A stretch of DNA of 23,489 nt, taken from assembly GCA_004556205.1 (NCBI GenBank), contig SFIL01000026.1, forward strand, positions 1 through 23,489. Direction: 5' to 3'. A model generated the notes under the pieces. It saw nothing but the letters and a program-made list of their open reading frames with translations, made no database searches and had not been told where the DNA came from. This DNA is from Clostridiales bacterium (GTDB lineage: Bacteria > Bacillota > Clostridia > Oscillospirales > Oscillospiraceae). Positions 7,227 to 14,903 of the stretch are shown here, piece after piece. The stretch's first letter is position 1. Each line of letters opens with the position of its first letter. A program made the translations under genes and the position numbers.

Positions 7227-8696
7227 TCAGTGCTTTCTCCATGTTGACGGTCTGAACAGCAGCAGCATCGGGAACAGCTCCAGTCTGCCGAACAGCATAT
7301 CCAAGGACAGGACAAGCTTCGACAGCGAGGAAAAATGCGCATAGCTGCCGAGCGGTCCGATCTCGATACTCACGCCGGGCCCGATGTTATTCAGCGTCGC
7401 CAGCACCGAAGTGACCGTGGTCTCCGCGCCGAAATTGTCAAGCGCGACAACGGTAATCGAAAGGACTGCAACGAAAAGGTAGACGATCAAAAACGCGCTC
7501 GTACCGCGAATGACATCGGAGCTGACCCGCTTGCCGTCCACCGTCATGACCTCAACGGCGTGCGGGTGGAGCAGATGGCGCACCTCCGCGCGGGCATATT
7601 TGAACAGGATCAGCAGACGGCTGACCTTGATGCCGCCGCCCGTGGAGCCTGCACACGCGCCGATCACCATCAGCGTAACTAAAATCACCTTAGAAAACTC
7701 CGGCCACAACGAGAAGTCCGCCGTGCCGAAGCCCGTGGTCGTAATAATTGAGCTGACTGAGAAGGAGACATGATGCACCGTCTCGCGCAGGGAGCCAAAA
7801 TATCCGCCCGTCAGCATCAAATTCGCCGTGATCAGCGCGATCGACGCAAGGATGATGCCGAGATAGCATTTTAGCTCAGAATTCTTCCAAATCAGGCGGA
7901 ATTTTCGGCAAATCAGGAAGAAATAGATGGAAAAATTCACGCCGAACATCATCATGGCAACCGTCGTGACGCTCTGCACATAGACGGAATAGCCCGCAAG
8001 CCCGTCGGTACGGACGGAAAAGCCGCCCGTACCCGCACTGCCGAAGGCAAGGCATACACTGTCAAAAAACGAAATTTCTCCCCAGCCGAAAATATTCCCG
8101 AGCTGATAGGCGAGAATCTGCAGGACAGTCATAGCGCAGTAGATACCATATAAAATTGCAGCAGAGGTGCGCATCTTCGGCACCATCTTGCTCACCGACG
8201 GGCCGGGCGACTCCGCGCGGAGCAGATAGATGCTCTCGCCCGACATCGGCACGACCGCGAGCATAAAGACCAAAACGCCCATGCCGCCCAGCCAGTGTGT
8301 AAAGCTGCGCCAAAACAGCAGGCAGTGCGGCATCGCCTCGACATCGGTCAAAATGCTCGCACCCGTGGTCGTAAAACCAGAGACAGTCTCAAAGACCGCG
8401 TCCAAATAGCTCGGGATGGCGCGGCTGAACCAAAACGGCAGTGCGCCGACCAAGGAAATGACGATCCACGACAGCGATACCATAACGAAGCCGTCACGGG
8501 CGTGCATGGTGCGTTTGTTTTTCGGCTTCAGGAGAGTCAGCGGCAGCCCAACCGCCACGCATACGCCGACGGCAGCCAGCAGGCTCCAAAGCGCCTCCTC
8601 GCCATAAATCAGCGCGACAATGCACGGCAGGAGCAGGAAACCGCCGATCAGCAGCAGGACGTAGCCTAACAGCGAAAGGATCATTCGATGATTCAT
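7227..8696 (-). CDS. trkH: TrkH/KtrB-family potassium uptake membrane subunit
   Basis: 489-residue polytopic membrane protein forming the K+ pathway of a Trk/Ktr system. It has four repeated M1-P-M2 units, each with a pore loop carrying a selectivity glycine: VSGFTTTGAS near 104-113, GSAGTGGFS near 217-225, TTTGFGTAD near 321-329 and LNNIGPGVS near 437-445. Also typical are HWLGGMGVLVF and GACAGSTGGGIKVSRLLILFK. The length (489) lies between KtrB (about 450) and E. coli TrkH (483), and the family name is the safe call. Its ATG overlaps the trkA TGA by four bases (ATGA), so the two subunits are probably made in a coupled fashion. Confidence 0.95.
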   Translation of the reverse strand: MNHRMILSLLGYVLLLIGGFLLLPCIVALIYGEEALWSLLAAVGVCVAVGLPLTLLKPKNKRTMHARDGFVMVSLSWIVISLVGALPFWFSRAIPSYLDAVFETVSGFTTTGASILTDVEAMPHCLLFWRSFTHWLGGMGVLVFMLAVVPMSGESIYLLRAESPGPSVSKMVPKMRTSAAILYGIYCAMTVLQILAYQLGNIFGWGEISFFDSVCLAFGSAGTGGFSVRTDGLAGYSVYVQSVTTVAMMMFGVNFSIYFFLICRKFRLIWKNSELKCYLGIILASIALITANLMLTGGYFGSLRETVHHVSFSVSSIITTTGFGTADFSLWPEFSKVILVTLMVIGACAGSTGGGIKVSRLLILFKYARAEVRHLLHPHAVEVMTVDGKRVSSDVIRGTSAFLIVYLFVAVLSITVVALDNFGAETTVTSVLATLNNIGPGVSIEIGPLGSYAHFSSLSKLVLSLDMLFGRLELFPMLLLFRPSTWRKH

Positions 8697-10063
8697 GTCC
8701 GAACTCTCCGCTTATCCAAAATGTCGTCAAGGTCGTTCAGCCCCGTTGCGGTCGTTACGACGACGACGGTGTCGCCCGCTTCGATGGTGTCACGGCCGCC
8801 CGGGGTAAGGATCCTGCCGCTGCGGTTAATCGCGCAAATCAGCAGATTCGGCTGAAGCGCCAGCTCCATGAGCGGCTTGCCGCAGACAGCGGATTTCGCT
8901 GTAGCGCGGAATTCCAGCGCCTCGACGCGGTTGCCGACGAGCTTATAAAGCGTCTCGACATTCGAGCCGAGGGAATTCTGCATGGCGCGGACATAGCGAA
9001 CAATGTGATCGGCTGCTATGTAACGCGGATGGAACACACTGCCCAAGTCCATCTGCTTGATAATGTGTGAAAAGGTCGTGCGGTTGATCTTCGTAACAAT
9101 CTTCGCCTTTGTAATACTGCGGGCGTAGAGACTCATCAGCACGTTTTCCTCGTCGATGCCTGTTAAGGACGCGACCGCGTCCATCTTCGCGATGCCCTCC
9201 TCGTCGAGCAGGCGCTCGTTCGTCGCGTCGCCGTGGATGACAGAGGCATCGGGCAGGGCTTCGGAAAGATACGCGCACCGCTCAGCATTCGCCTCGATGA
9301 TCTTGACATTCGCGCCGAACTCGAGCATCAATTTTGCAAGGTAATAGGATATTCTGCCGCCGCCGAGCAGCATCACGCGCTTGACGGGATCGGCCTGAAT
9401 GCCGAGCTTTCGGAAGAATTTCGCGGCAGTCTTCGGACGCGCGACAAAGCTGATGCGGTCGCCCGCCTGAAGCATAAAATTGCCGGACGGGATATAGACC
9501 TCGCGCTCGCCGCGTTCGACGACGCAGATCAGCACGCCCGTCTGCATTTTGCCCAGCTCAAGCAGGGTCATGCCCGCAAGCGGCGACGTCTCGGGCAGGC
9601 GTACCTTGTGCAGCTCCACACGTCCCTTGGAAAAGGTGTCGATCTTGATTGCAGAGGGGGCGCGCAGGATGCGCGCAATTTCAAACGCGCTGGCAAGCTC
9701 CGGATTGAGCACCATGCTCAGACCGAGCTCGTCCTTGACCAGCCGCAGACCTGCGGAGTATTCCGGATTACGGACGCGGGCAATGGTGTTGCCCACGCCG
9801 AGCTTCTTCGCAATCAGGCACGCGAGCAGGTTTTCCTCGTCCGTGGACATAACCGCGATGGCAAGATCGGCCTGCGGAATACCCGCCTCCTTCTGCGTCT
9901 CCAGCGCGATGCCGTTGCCCTCCACGGTCATAACGTCAAGGGTGTTCACCGCGTCCAGCGCGTCGGCATTGCCGTCTACAACAGTGATCTCATGCCCCTC
10001 TCGGGCAAGCTGATCCGCCAGCGTCGCGCCGATCTTTCCCGCGCCGATAATTACGATTTTCAC
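8693..10063 (-). CDS. trkA: Trk potassium transport regulatory subunit TrkA
   Basis: 456-residue cytosolic NAD(H)/nucleotide-binding ring protein that gates TrkH. It is a tandem duplication of RCK_N plus RCK_C. The first Rossmann begins KIVIIGAGKIGATLADQL with GAGKIG at 7-12 and ends strand 2 at VVDGNAD. The second begins RVMLLGGGRISYYLAKLM near 230 with IIEANAERC. RCK_C parts (SPLAGMTLLELGKM near 155, and KSAVCGKPLMELAL near 390) follow each. Length fits the double-RCK E. coli type rather than single-domain KtrA. The start is GTG with AGGAGG 10 nt upstream; no better ATG is near. It is the first gene of the trkA-trkH operon with its own promoter. Confidence 0.95.
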   Translation of the reverse strand: MKIVIIGAGKIGATLADQLAREGHEITVVDGNADALDAVNTLDVMTVEGNGIALETQKEAGIPQADLAIAVMSTDEENLLACLIAKKLGVGNTIARVRNPEYSAGLRLVKDELGLSMVLNPELASAFEIARILRAPSAIKIDTFSKGRVELHKVRLPETSPLAGMTLLELGKMQTGVLICVVERGEREVYIPSGNFMLQAGDRISFVARPKTAAKFFRKLGIQADPVKRVMLLGGGRISYYLAKLMLEFGANVKIIEANAERCAYLSEALPDASVIHGDATNERLLDEEGIAKMDAVASLTGIDEENVLMSLYARSITKAKIVTKINRTTFSHIIKQMDLGSVFHPRYIAADHIVRYVRAMQNSLGSNVETLYKLVGNRVEALEFRATAKSAVCGKPLMELALQPNLLICAINRSGRILTPGGRDTIEAGDTVVVVTTATGLNDLDDILDKRRVRT

Positions 10064-10099
10064 AGAATGTTCGCCTCCTATCGGATGCTGTTACCCTAT

Positions 10100-10128
10100 A
10101 ACATACCATAATTTCGGCAGGAAAGCAA
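10100..10128 (-). promoter_or_regulatory. Sigma-A-type promoter of trkA-trkH
   Basis: Minus strand TTGCTT (10123-10128), 17-bp spacer, TATGTT (10100-10105), in the 71-bp gap between bioY and trkA. Each hexamer matches 4 of 6. Confidence 0.6.
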
Positions 10129-10134
10129 CCTTGA

Positions 10135-10686
10135 TTATTGCTCGAAGCGGCGCAAAATCGGGAGCAGCCGCACACCCAGCAGGACAACGCAGACGATCTT
10201 CAGCGCATCAAAGGGCAGGAAGATCAGGCAGCCGGAGACGAGGGTCTTGGAGATCGACCACGCGCCGCCGAGGGTGAGGTAGAGATAAGGCAGACCGACA
10301 ATATAGAGGACGACCAGCCCGACCACGCACGCAACCGCAAGGCGCAGCCACAGCCACGGCAGACGCGAAAGCCCTTTCCGCGAGAGCAGACCAACAACGA
10401 ACGCCATCGGGATCAGCCCGAGCAGGAAACCGAAGGTCGGTACGGTGACATACATCAAGCCGCCGCCCTCGGTAAAAATCGGGACGCCCATCAGCCCAAG
10501 GGCAACATAGATGATCTGCGACAGCGCGCCCCAATACGGCCCCAACAGCACGCCCGCCATACAGGTGAAAAAGACCTGTAAGGTGAAGGATATTGTGCCG
10601 ACGGGGATCTTCAGAAATGCGCCGACGGCGGTCAACGCCGCAAACAGCGCGGTGAGCAGCATTCTGTTCAGGGTTTTGTGTTTCAT
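10135..10686 (-). CDS. bioY: Biotin transporter S component BioY
   Basis: 183-residue membrane protein with about six hydrophobic helices. It binds biotin as the substrate-specific part of an ECF transporter, working with shared EcfA/A'/T subunits that are not in this window. Family marks are an N-terminal LLTALFAALTAVGAFLKIP, then VGTISFTLQVFFTCMAGVLLGP, the LGLMGVPIF loop, GPTFGF-like TVPTFGFLLG, and a final ALKIVCVVLLG. Length is usual for BioY. ATG at 10686 has AAGGAA about 10 nt upstream. No convincing sigma-A promoter is seen in the 175 bp before it. A BirA-like dyad with a leftward promoter lies about 1 kb upstream, beyond the opposite-strand peptidase gene. Confidence 0.93.
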   Translation of the reverse strand: MKHKTLNRMLLTALFAALTAVGAFLKIPVGTISFTLQVFFTCMAGVLLGPYWGALSQIIYVALGLMGVPIFTEGGGLMYVTVPTFGFLLGLIPMAFVVGLLSRKGLSRLPWLWLRLAVACVVGLVVLYIVGLPYLYLTLGGAWSISKTLVSGCLIFLPFDALKIVCVVLLGVRLLPILRRFEQ

Positions 10687-10755
10687 AGCTTTTGTTCCTT
10701 TCCTTGGTTATCATCAAAATTACAACAAAAAAGATGCAATTCAGATACACAATTG

Positions 10756-10764
10756 TGGTATAAT
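10756..10764 (+). promoter_or_regulatory. Extended -10 promoter of the M15 peptidase gene
   Basis: TGG directly followed by perfect TATAAT (10759-10764). No good -35 is seen, which is common for extended -10 promoters. The leader to the ATG at 10861 would be about 90 nt. Confidence 0.5.
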
Positions 10765-10860
10765 ATTCTGCGGTTCAGGGAAATCCTTGTCTATCTGCTC
10801 ATACGATTCATTCAGTGTTTACAACAACAATACGATTTCTGCAAAGGAGAGTCACTATCT

Positions 10861-11649
10861 ATGCCGACTGTCGCACCGCATCGCCGCAAGAAAAACCGTA
10901 ATGGTACATATTTCGCCGTCTTGCTCTTTTTGGCACTGCTCAGCATCGCAGTCGGAGCAGTGCTATCGGTGCGGCATGCGGAGCGCTCGGAAAAGCTCTC
11001 AGCGGAGACACCCTCGTTCAGCCTCGAGCCGCCCGACACGGAGCTCCCCTCCTTCCCGCTCGCGTCCGCGCCGTCTGCAGACGACCCGCTGCTCGTGCTC
11101 GTCAACCGCAGCCATCCCCTGCCCGCAGACTATGCGCCTGCACTGACAAAGCTGAGCGATTGGGATTTGTCCGTTGCGTCAGTCGTGTATAAGCCCCTTA
11201 GTCAAATGCTGTCGGACGGACGCGCAGAGGGTCTGCGTTTTCAGATCTGCTCCGCCTACCGCACAAGAGAGGAGCAGCAAGCACTGTTTGACGAGGATGT
11301 TGCCCGCTATATGGCGCAGGGCATGACGGAGGCGGCGGCGATCGAACAGACGGAGCGCTATACTATGCACCCCGGGTGCAGCGAGCATGAGACGGGACTG
11401 GCCTTGGACATCGTGTCGCTCGACAACCAGCTCCTTGACGAGACGCAGTCGCAGACGGCAGAGACGCAGTGGCTGCACGCGCACTGCTGGGAGTACGGCT
11501 TCATTCTGCGATACCCGCCCGAAAAGGGCGACATCACGGGCATCAGCTTCGAATCTTGGCACTACCGCTATGTCGGTACGGAGGCCGCGCAATATCTGCA
11601 CGAAAACAACCTGACGCTCGAGGAATTTTGGGCGCAGGCGGCGCAATGA
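10861..11649 (+). CDS. Membrane-anchored M15/VanY-family D-Ala-D-Ala carboxypeptidase
   Basis: 262-residue zinc peptidase. A basic N terminus (HRRKKNRN) is followed by one helix (about 17-37), then a Ser/Pro/Glu-rich linker and the catalytic domain outside the membrane. Zinc and active-site motifs are complete: SAYRTREEQ near 127-135, HPGCSEHETGLALDI (His and Asp zinc ligands) near 169-183, and SWHYRYVG (third His ligand) near 232-239. VanY-type enzymes trim the terminal D-Ala from peptidoglycan stem peptides; no van genes are nearby, so a housekeeping wall-editing role is more likely than glycopeptide resistance. The ATG at 10861 is chosen for AAGGAGAG about 8 nt upstream; the open frame continues further upstream into the promoter. 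Confidence 0.92.
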   Translation: MPTVAPHRRKKNRNGTYFAVLLFLALLSIAVGAVLSVRHAERSEKLSAETPSFSLEPPDTELPSFPLASAPSADDPLLVLVNRSHPLPADYAPALTKLSDWDLSVASVVYKPLSQMLSDGRAEGLRFQICSAYRTREEQQALFDEDVARYMAQGMTEAAAIEQTERYTMHPGCSEHETGLALDIVSLDNQLLDETQSQTAETQWLHAHCWEYGFILRYPPEKGDITGISFESWHYRYVGTEAAQYLHENNLTLEEFWAQAAQ

Positions 11650-11681
11650 ACGCAGCGTCCCGCCGCCGGAAAGCATAAAAC

Positions 11682-11732
11682 CGCCGTCAATTGTAAACCT
11701 TTTTTGTTTCTCTTGATTTACAATTGACGGCG
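11682..11732. promoter_or_regulatory. Perfect 16-bp dyad resembling a BirA (biotin repressor) operator
   Basis: Arms 11682-11697 and 11717-11732 are perfect inverted repeats around a 19-nt centre. Read on the minus strand the core is TTGTAAATC, 15 bp, GGTTTACAA, one base from the BirA consensus TTGTAAACC-N14/15-GGTTTACAA known for bacteria. There is no T-run after either arm, so it is a poor terminator. It begins 2 bp beyond the -10 of a leftward promoter. Confidence 0.55.
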
Positions 11733-11734
11733 AT

Positions 11735-11764
11735 ATTATACAACAGAATAGTGGGAAAAAGCAA
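11735..11764 (-). promoter_or_regulatory. Leftward sigma-A-type promoter abutting the dyad
   Basis: Minus strand TTGCTT (11759-11764), 18-bp spacer, perfect TATAAT (11735-11740). The start point would fall near 11728, inside the right arm of the dyad. The next leftward gene is bioY, 1 kb away, so the leader would be antisense to the peptidase gene. Confidence 0.5.
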
Positions 11765-11808
11765 GAGGGGCATTGGGCAATTGCTGTTTTATTTTTTCGG
11801 CCGTAGCA

Positions 11809-11850
11809 CGGCGACTTTTCAGTCTATCCGCTGAGAAGTCGCCGATTTTT
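11809..11850 (+). terminator. Hairpin terminator upstream of the BMP lipoprotein gene
   Basis: 14-bp stem with one G-T pair (11809-11822 with 11831-11844), 8-nt loop, then ATTTTT. It could end the peptidase transcript or an attenuated leader. Confidence 0.7.
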
Positions 11851-11894
11851 ATTGAATTTGCAGTATAGATGCGCCGTAACTGGCAGCAAAGATG

Positions 11895-11924
11895 GGACAA
11901 TTGTCCTTTTCTTTTGATCAAAAG
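11895..11924. other. Two adjacent perfect palindromes before the BMP lipoprotein gene
   Basis: GGACAATTGTCC (11895-11906) and CTTTTGATCAAAAG (11911-11924) sit just upstream of a possible -10, TACAAT (11930-11935). They look like operator sites, but the regulator is unknown. Confidence 0.4.
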
Positions 11925-11978
11925 GCAGATACAATGAGATTGAGCCTGAACGTTACACTGTTAAGGAGGTATTATTGT

Positions 11979-13247
11979 ATGAAAAAACTATTGGCTCTTT
12001 TACTGACAGGCTGCCTGCTTGTCGCACTGCTCAGCGGCTGCGCCGGAGGAAAGGATGCCCCCTCCTCCGATTCGTCGGACACGGAGCAAACTACCGAGGT
12101 CCCGACGGAAAGCAGCAAGGACACGGAGACGACGACCGAGAGCACAGAGGAAACGAAGCTTTGGAAGGTCGCTATGATCACCGACTACGGCGACATTACG
12201 GATGAATCCTTCAACCAGACCACCTATGAAGCAGGTAAGGCGTGGTGCGAGGCGCAGGGCATCGACTTTAAATACTACAAACCCGTCGCCGACTCCACAG
12301 CAGACCGTATCGCGCAAATCGATGCTGCCGTTGCCGACGGCTACAACGTCCTGCTCCTGCCCGGCTTTGCCTTTGCAGGTGCCATCGTGGAAAGCCAGGA
12401 TGTTTATACCGACGTATACTTTATTGCCCTTGACGTCTCCGAATGGGATTTGGAGGATTCCTTCTACAGTCACGACACGGACGGTAATCGTCTCGAGCTG
12501 ATTGACCCGAACAACGAGCCGCATGTCGCGGACAATGTTTACTGTGCCGTTTATCAGGAAGAGCTTGCAGGCTACATGGCCGGCTACGCCGCCGTGAAGC
12601 TCGGCTATAAGCATCTCGGTTTCCTCGGCGGCATGGCGGTTCCTGCCGTCATCCGCTACGGCTACGGCTTTGTGCAGGGTTGCAACTCGGCTGCTGTCGA
12701 GCTCGGTATTGAGAAGGATGTTACTGTCGAGTATGTCTACGGTAACCAGTTCTACGGCGATGCTGATATCACCGCTTACATGGACACTTGGTATCAGGCT
12801 AAGGGCGTCGAAATCGTCTTTGTCGCGGGCGGCAGCATCCATATCTCCGCCTGTGAGGCCGCCGCAAAGACCAACGGCAAGATCATCGGCGTTGATGTGG
12901 ATCAAGCGGCAAGCATTAACAGTGCCTACGGCGAAGGCATGACCGTCTCTTCGGCAATGAAGGGGCTTGCGGCAACCGTTTACAGCGCACTGGACGATCT
13001 AATCCTCAATGACAACTGGGCTGCCTACGGCGGCAAGGTTGCCACGCTCGGTCTTGTCTCCGAGGATCCGGAGCAGAACTATGTACAGATCGCTCCCTCC
13101 ACGCAATTCGAAGAAGGGAAATTCACGGAAGACGATTATCTTGCACTGGTAGCGAAGCTTTATAAGGGTGAGATCATCGTATCCAATGACACGGAAAATG
13201 CGCCGGAAGTCGAAATTTCCGTTAATTATGCCGGTAATATCAAGTAA
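11979..13247 (+). CDS. BMP/PnrA-family substrate-binding lipoprotein
   Basis: 422-residue lipoprotein. The signal peptide ends in the lipobox LLSGC with the lipidated Cys at 21, then a Ser/Thr/Glu linker to about residue 60. The binding domain starts KVAMITDYGDITDESFNQTTYE, matching the family's opening strand and ligand Asp, and continues with LLLPGFAFAGAI, FLGGMAVPAVIRYGYGF and IIGVDVDQ. BMP proteins bind purine nucleosides outside the membrane and normally feed a nucleoside ABC importer (permeases plus ATPase); none is encoded here, so it is an orphan. The ATG at 11979 has AAGGAGGT 8 nt upstream. The next gene is an S-adenosylhomocysteine hydrolase, whose product adenosine would be a fitting ligand, but that link is inference. 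Confidence 0.93.
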   Translation: MKKLLALLLTGCLLVALLSGCAGGKDAPSSDSSDTEQTTEVPTESSKDTETTTESTEETKLWKVAMITDYGDITDESFNQTTYEAGKAWCEAQGIDFKYYKPVADSTADRIAQIDAAVADGYNVLLLPGFAFAGAIVESQDVYTDVYFIALDVSEWDLEDSFYSHDTDGNRLELIDPNNEPHVADNVYCAVYQEELAGYMAGYAAVKLGYKHLGFLGGMAVPAVIRYGYGFVQGCNSAAVELGIEKDVTVEYVYGNQFYGDADITAYMDTWYQAKGVEIVFVAGGSIHISACEAAAKTNGKIIGVDVDQAASINSAYGEGMTVSSAMKGLAATVYSALDDLILNDNWAAYGGKVATLGLVSEDPEQNYVQIAPSTQFEEGKFTEDDYLALVAKLYKGEIIVSNDTENAPEVEISVNYAGNIK

Positions 13248-13310
13248 TTTTGAAGGCTTTTGACCCGAGTTCGGTATTAACACCTACGCAAATTATCTTA
13301 CCTCTTTCCC

Positions 13311-13340
13311 GCGCCTGTCGGAAGCAGGGCCGGCAGGCGC
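13311..13340. other. Hairpin after the BMP lipoprotein gene
   Basis: 11-bp stem with one G-T pair (13311-13321 with 13330-13340) and an 8-nt loop, not followed by T residues in either direction. It lies 64 bp past the stop. It may be a weak terminator or RNA processing site. Confidence 0.4.
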
Positions 13341-13353
13341 ACCCCCTATAATT

Positions 13354-13517
13354 AGGAACCCTCTGAACAAATCAGTGGCGGTGCTCAGCGGATCTTGTAC
13401 CGCAACTTATCAGTTAGAAAACCTTGAAATACGCGAAGTATCTATGCGGTTTTCCAACCTCGATTTGCGGCAAAATCTCTTGCCGACCGCTCTTGCGGAT
13501 TTATGCAGAGCTTCCTT
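13354..13517 (+). repeat. 164-bp dispersed repeat with imperfect terminal inverted repeats
   Basis: The ends are inverted: AGGAACCCTCTGAACAAATC at 13354-13373 against the complement of 13498-13517. The part 13417-13517 recurs inverted at 19212-19309. It fills most of the 355-bp gap before ahcY. An open frame running through it into ahcY is repeat-derived. No SAH riboswitch or clear promoter was found in the gap. Confidence 0.7.
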
Positions 13518-13602
13518 AGGTATCACTCTCTGCGTCTATCCTGTTTCGGCGCTCTGCGGATGTGGCGCACCGAAAGCAAAACACAATGAAGGGAACGTGA
13601 TT

Positions 13603-14874
13603 ATGTCAAATATTCGTGACATCAGTCTGAAGGCTGAAGGTCATCAGCGCATTGCATGGGCAGCACAGCATATGCCCGTACTGAACGAGATCGGCAAGCG
13701 CTTTGAACGCGAAAAACCGTTCGAAGGGCTGAAAATCGCGCTGTCCATCCATTTGGAGGCGAAGACCGCACATCTTGTGCAAACGCTCGTCAAGGGCGGG
13801 GCGGAGCTGCATGTCTCCGGTTCCAATCCCCTCTCCACGCAGGATTGCATCTGTGCGGCGTTGGTGGACGAGGGCGTGACCGTGAATGCGATCCATGCCT
13901 CAGATCCCGCAACGACGGTATCACTTTGGAAGCAGACGCTCTCCTGCCATCCGCACATCGTGATCGACGACGGCTCCGACCTGATCGGGCTGCTGATCGG
14001 CGAATGCCGTGACTATGCGGATCGGGTCTTCGGCGGATGCGAGGAAACCACCTCCGGCGTGCATCGGCTGCATGCTTGGGAAAGCAGCGGGAAGCTGCCC
14101 TTCCCCGTGATGGCAATCAATGACGCCCATTGCAAATGCTACTTCGACAACACCTACGGCACCGGTCAGAGCTGCTGGGACGGCATTATGCGCACGACGA
14201 ATCTGCAAATGAACGGAAAGACTGTCGTGGTCGCAGGCTACGGTTACTGTGGTAAGGGCATCGCCAACATCGCACGCGGACTGAATGCACGCGTCATTGT
14301 CACCGAGATCGATCCGATAAAATCCATTTTAGCAGAGATGGATGGCTTCCGTGCCATGTCTATGGACGAGGCGGCAAAGCTCGGTGACATCTTTGTTACG
14401 GCGACGGCGTGCTGCGATGTGCTGCGACCGGAGCATTTCTCCGTGATGAAGGACGGCGCGATTGTTGCCAACGCAGGGCATTTTAACGATGAGATCGACG
14501 TGACGGGCCTGCACGCCATGTCCGTCGCACAGAAAGAATTGCGGAATAATCTGACCGGCTATGTCCTGCCGGACGGTAAGATGATCTGCTTGGTGGCGGA
14601 CGGTGGGCTGTGCAACATCGCCGCGGCGGACGGTCATCCTATGGAGATCATGGATATGTCCTTCGCACTGCAGGCACTCGGCGCGGAATATATTTTAAAG
14701 CATCACGCAACTCTGAAGCCCGGCGTGCATTATATCCCCGAGGAGCTGGACCGACAGGTCGCCGCGCTGAAGCTCCGCACGATGGGCGGAAGCTTCGACG
14801 TGCTTAACGAGAAACAGCGCGCTTATCTACAAGGAAAAGGTATTCGAGAGAGCGCAGATAACTGCGCCGAATGA
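13603..14874 (+). CDS. ahcY: S-adenosyl-L-homocysteine hydrolase, archaeal/Thermotoga-like
   Basis: 423-residue NAD-dependent enzyme splitting SAH into adenosine and homocysteine and so relieving inhibition of methyltransferases. Residues matching the human active site are His50, Asp122 or 123 (IDDGSDL), Glu148 (CEETTSGVH), and Lys178, Asp182, Asn183 in HCKCYFDNTYG. The position of human Cys195 is Thr, as in the Thermotoga form. The NAD site is GYGYCGKG at 212-219. The long insertion and the KPDHYRY tail of eukaryotic enzymes are absent, which also fits the short archaeal type. A related activity on S-inosylhomocysteine cannot be excluded. The ATG at 13603 has GAAGGGA upstream; the open frame before it is a repeat. 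The SLH-binding protein follows 29 nt later, so the two are probably cotranscribed. Confidence 0.93.
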   Translation: MSNIRDISLKAEGHQRIAWAAQHMPVLNEIGKRFEREKPFEGLKIALSIHLEAKTAHLVQTLVKGGAELHVSGSNPLSTQDCICAALVDEGVTVNAIHASDPATTVSLWKQTLSCHPHIVIDDGSDLIGLLIGECRDYADRVFGGCEETTSGVHRLHAWESSGKLPFPVMAINDAHCKCYFDNTYGTGQSCWDGIMRTTNLQMNGKTVVVAGYGYCGKGIANIARGLNARVIVTEIDPIKSILAEMDGFRAMSMDEAAKLGDIFVTATACCDVLRPEHFSVMKDGAIVANAGHFNDEIDVTGLHAMSVAQKELRNNLTGYVLPDGKMICLVADGGLCNIAAADGHPMEIMDMSFALQALGAEYILKHHATLKPGVHYIPEELDRQVAALKLRTMGGSFDVLNEKQRAYLQGKGIRESADNCAE

Positions 14875-14903
14875 ATATGAATAATAATAAGGAGGGTATT
14901 CAA

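Noticed and set aside
10687..10760. BirA operator directly before bioY
   Set aside because: Only fragments such as TTGTAA and GATAACC occur, at the wrong spacing and not symmetric.
10861..11649. Vancomycin-resistance gene
   Set aside because: M15 peptidases are common wall enzymes and no vanS/vanR/vanH/vanA-type genes are nearby.
13375..13602. N-terminal extension of ahcY
   Set aside because: It is coded by the dispersed repeat, has no similarity to the family and lacks a ribosome site; the ATG at 13603 fits the family start.
13248..13602. SAH or SAM riboswitch before ahcY
   Set aside because: I looked for the expected conserved core and stems and did not find them; the gap is mostly repeat.
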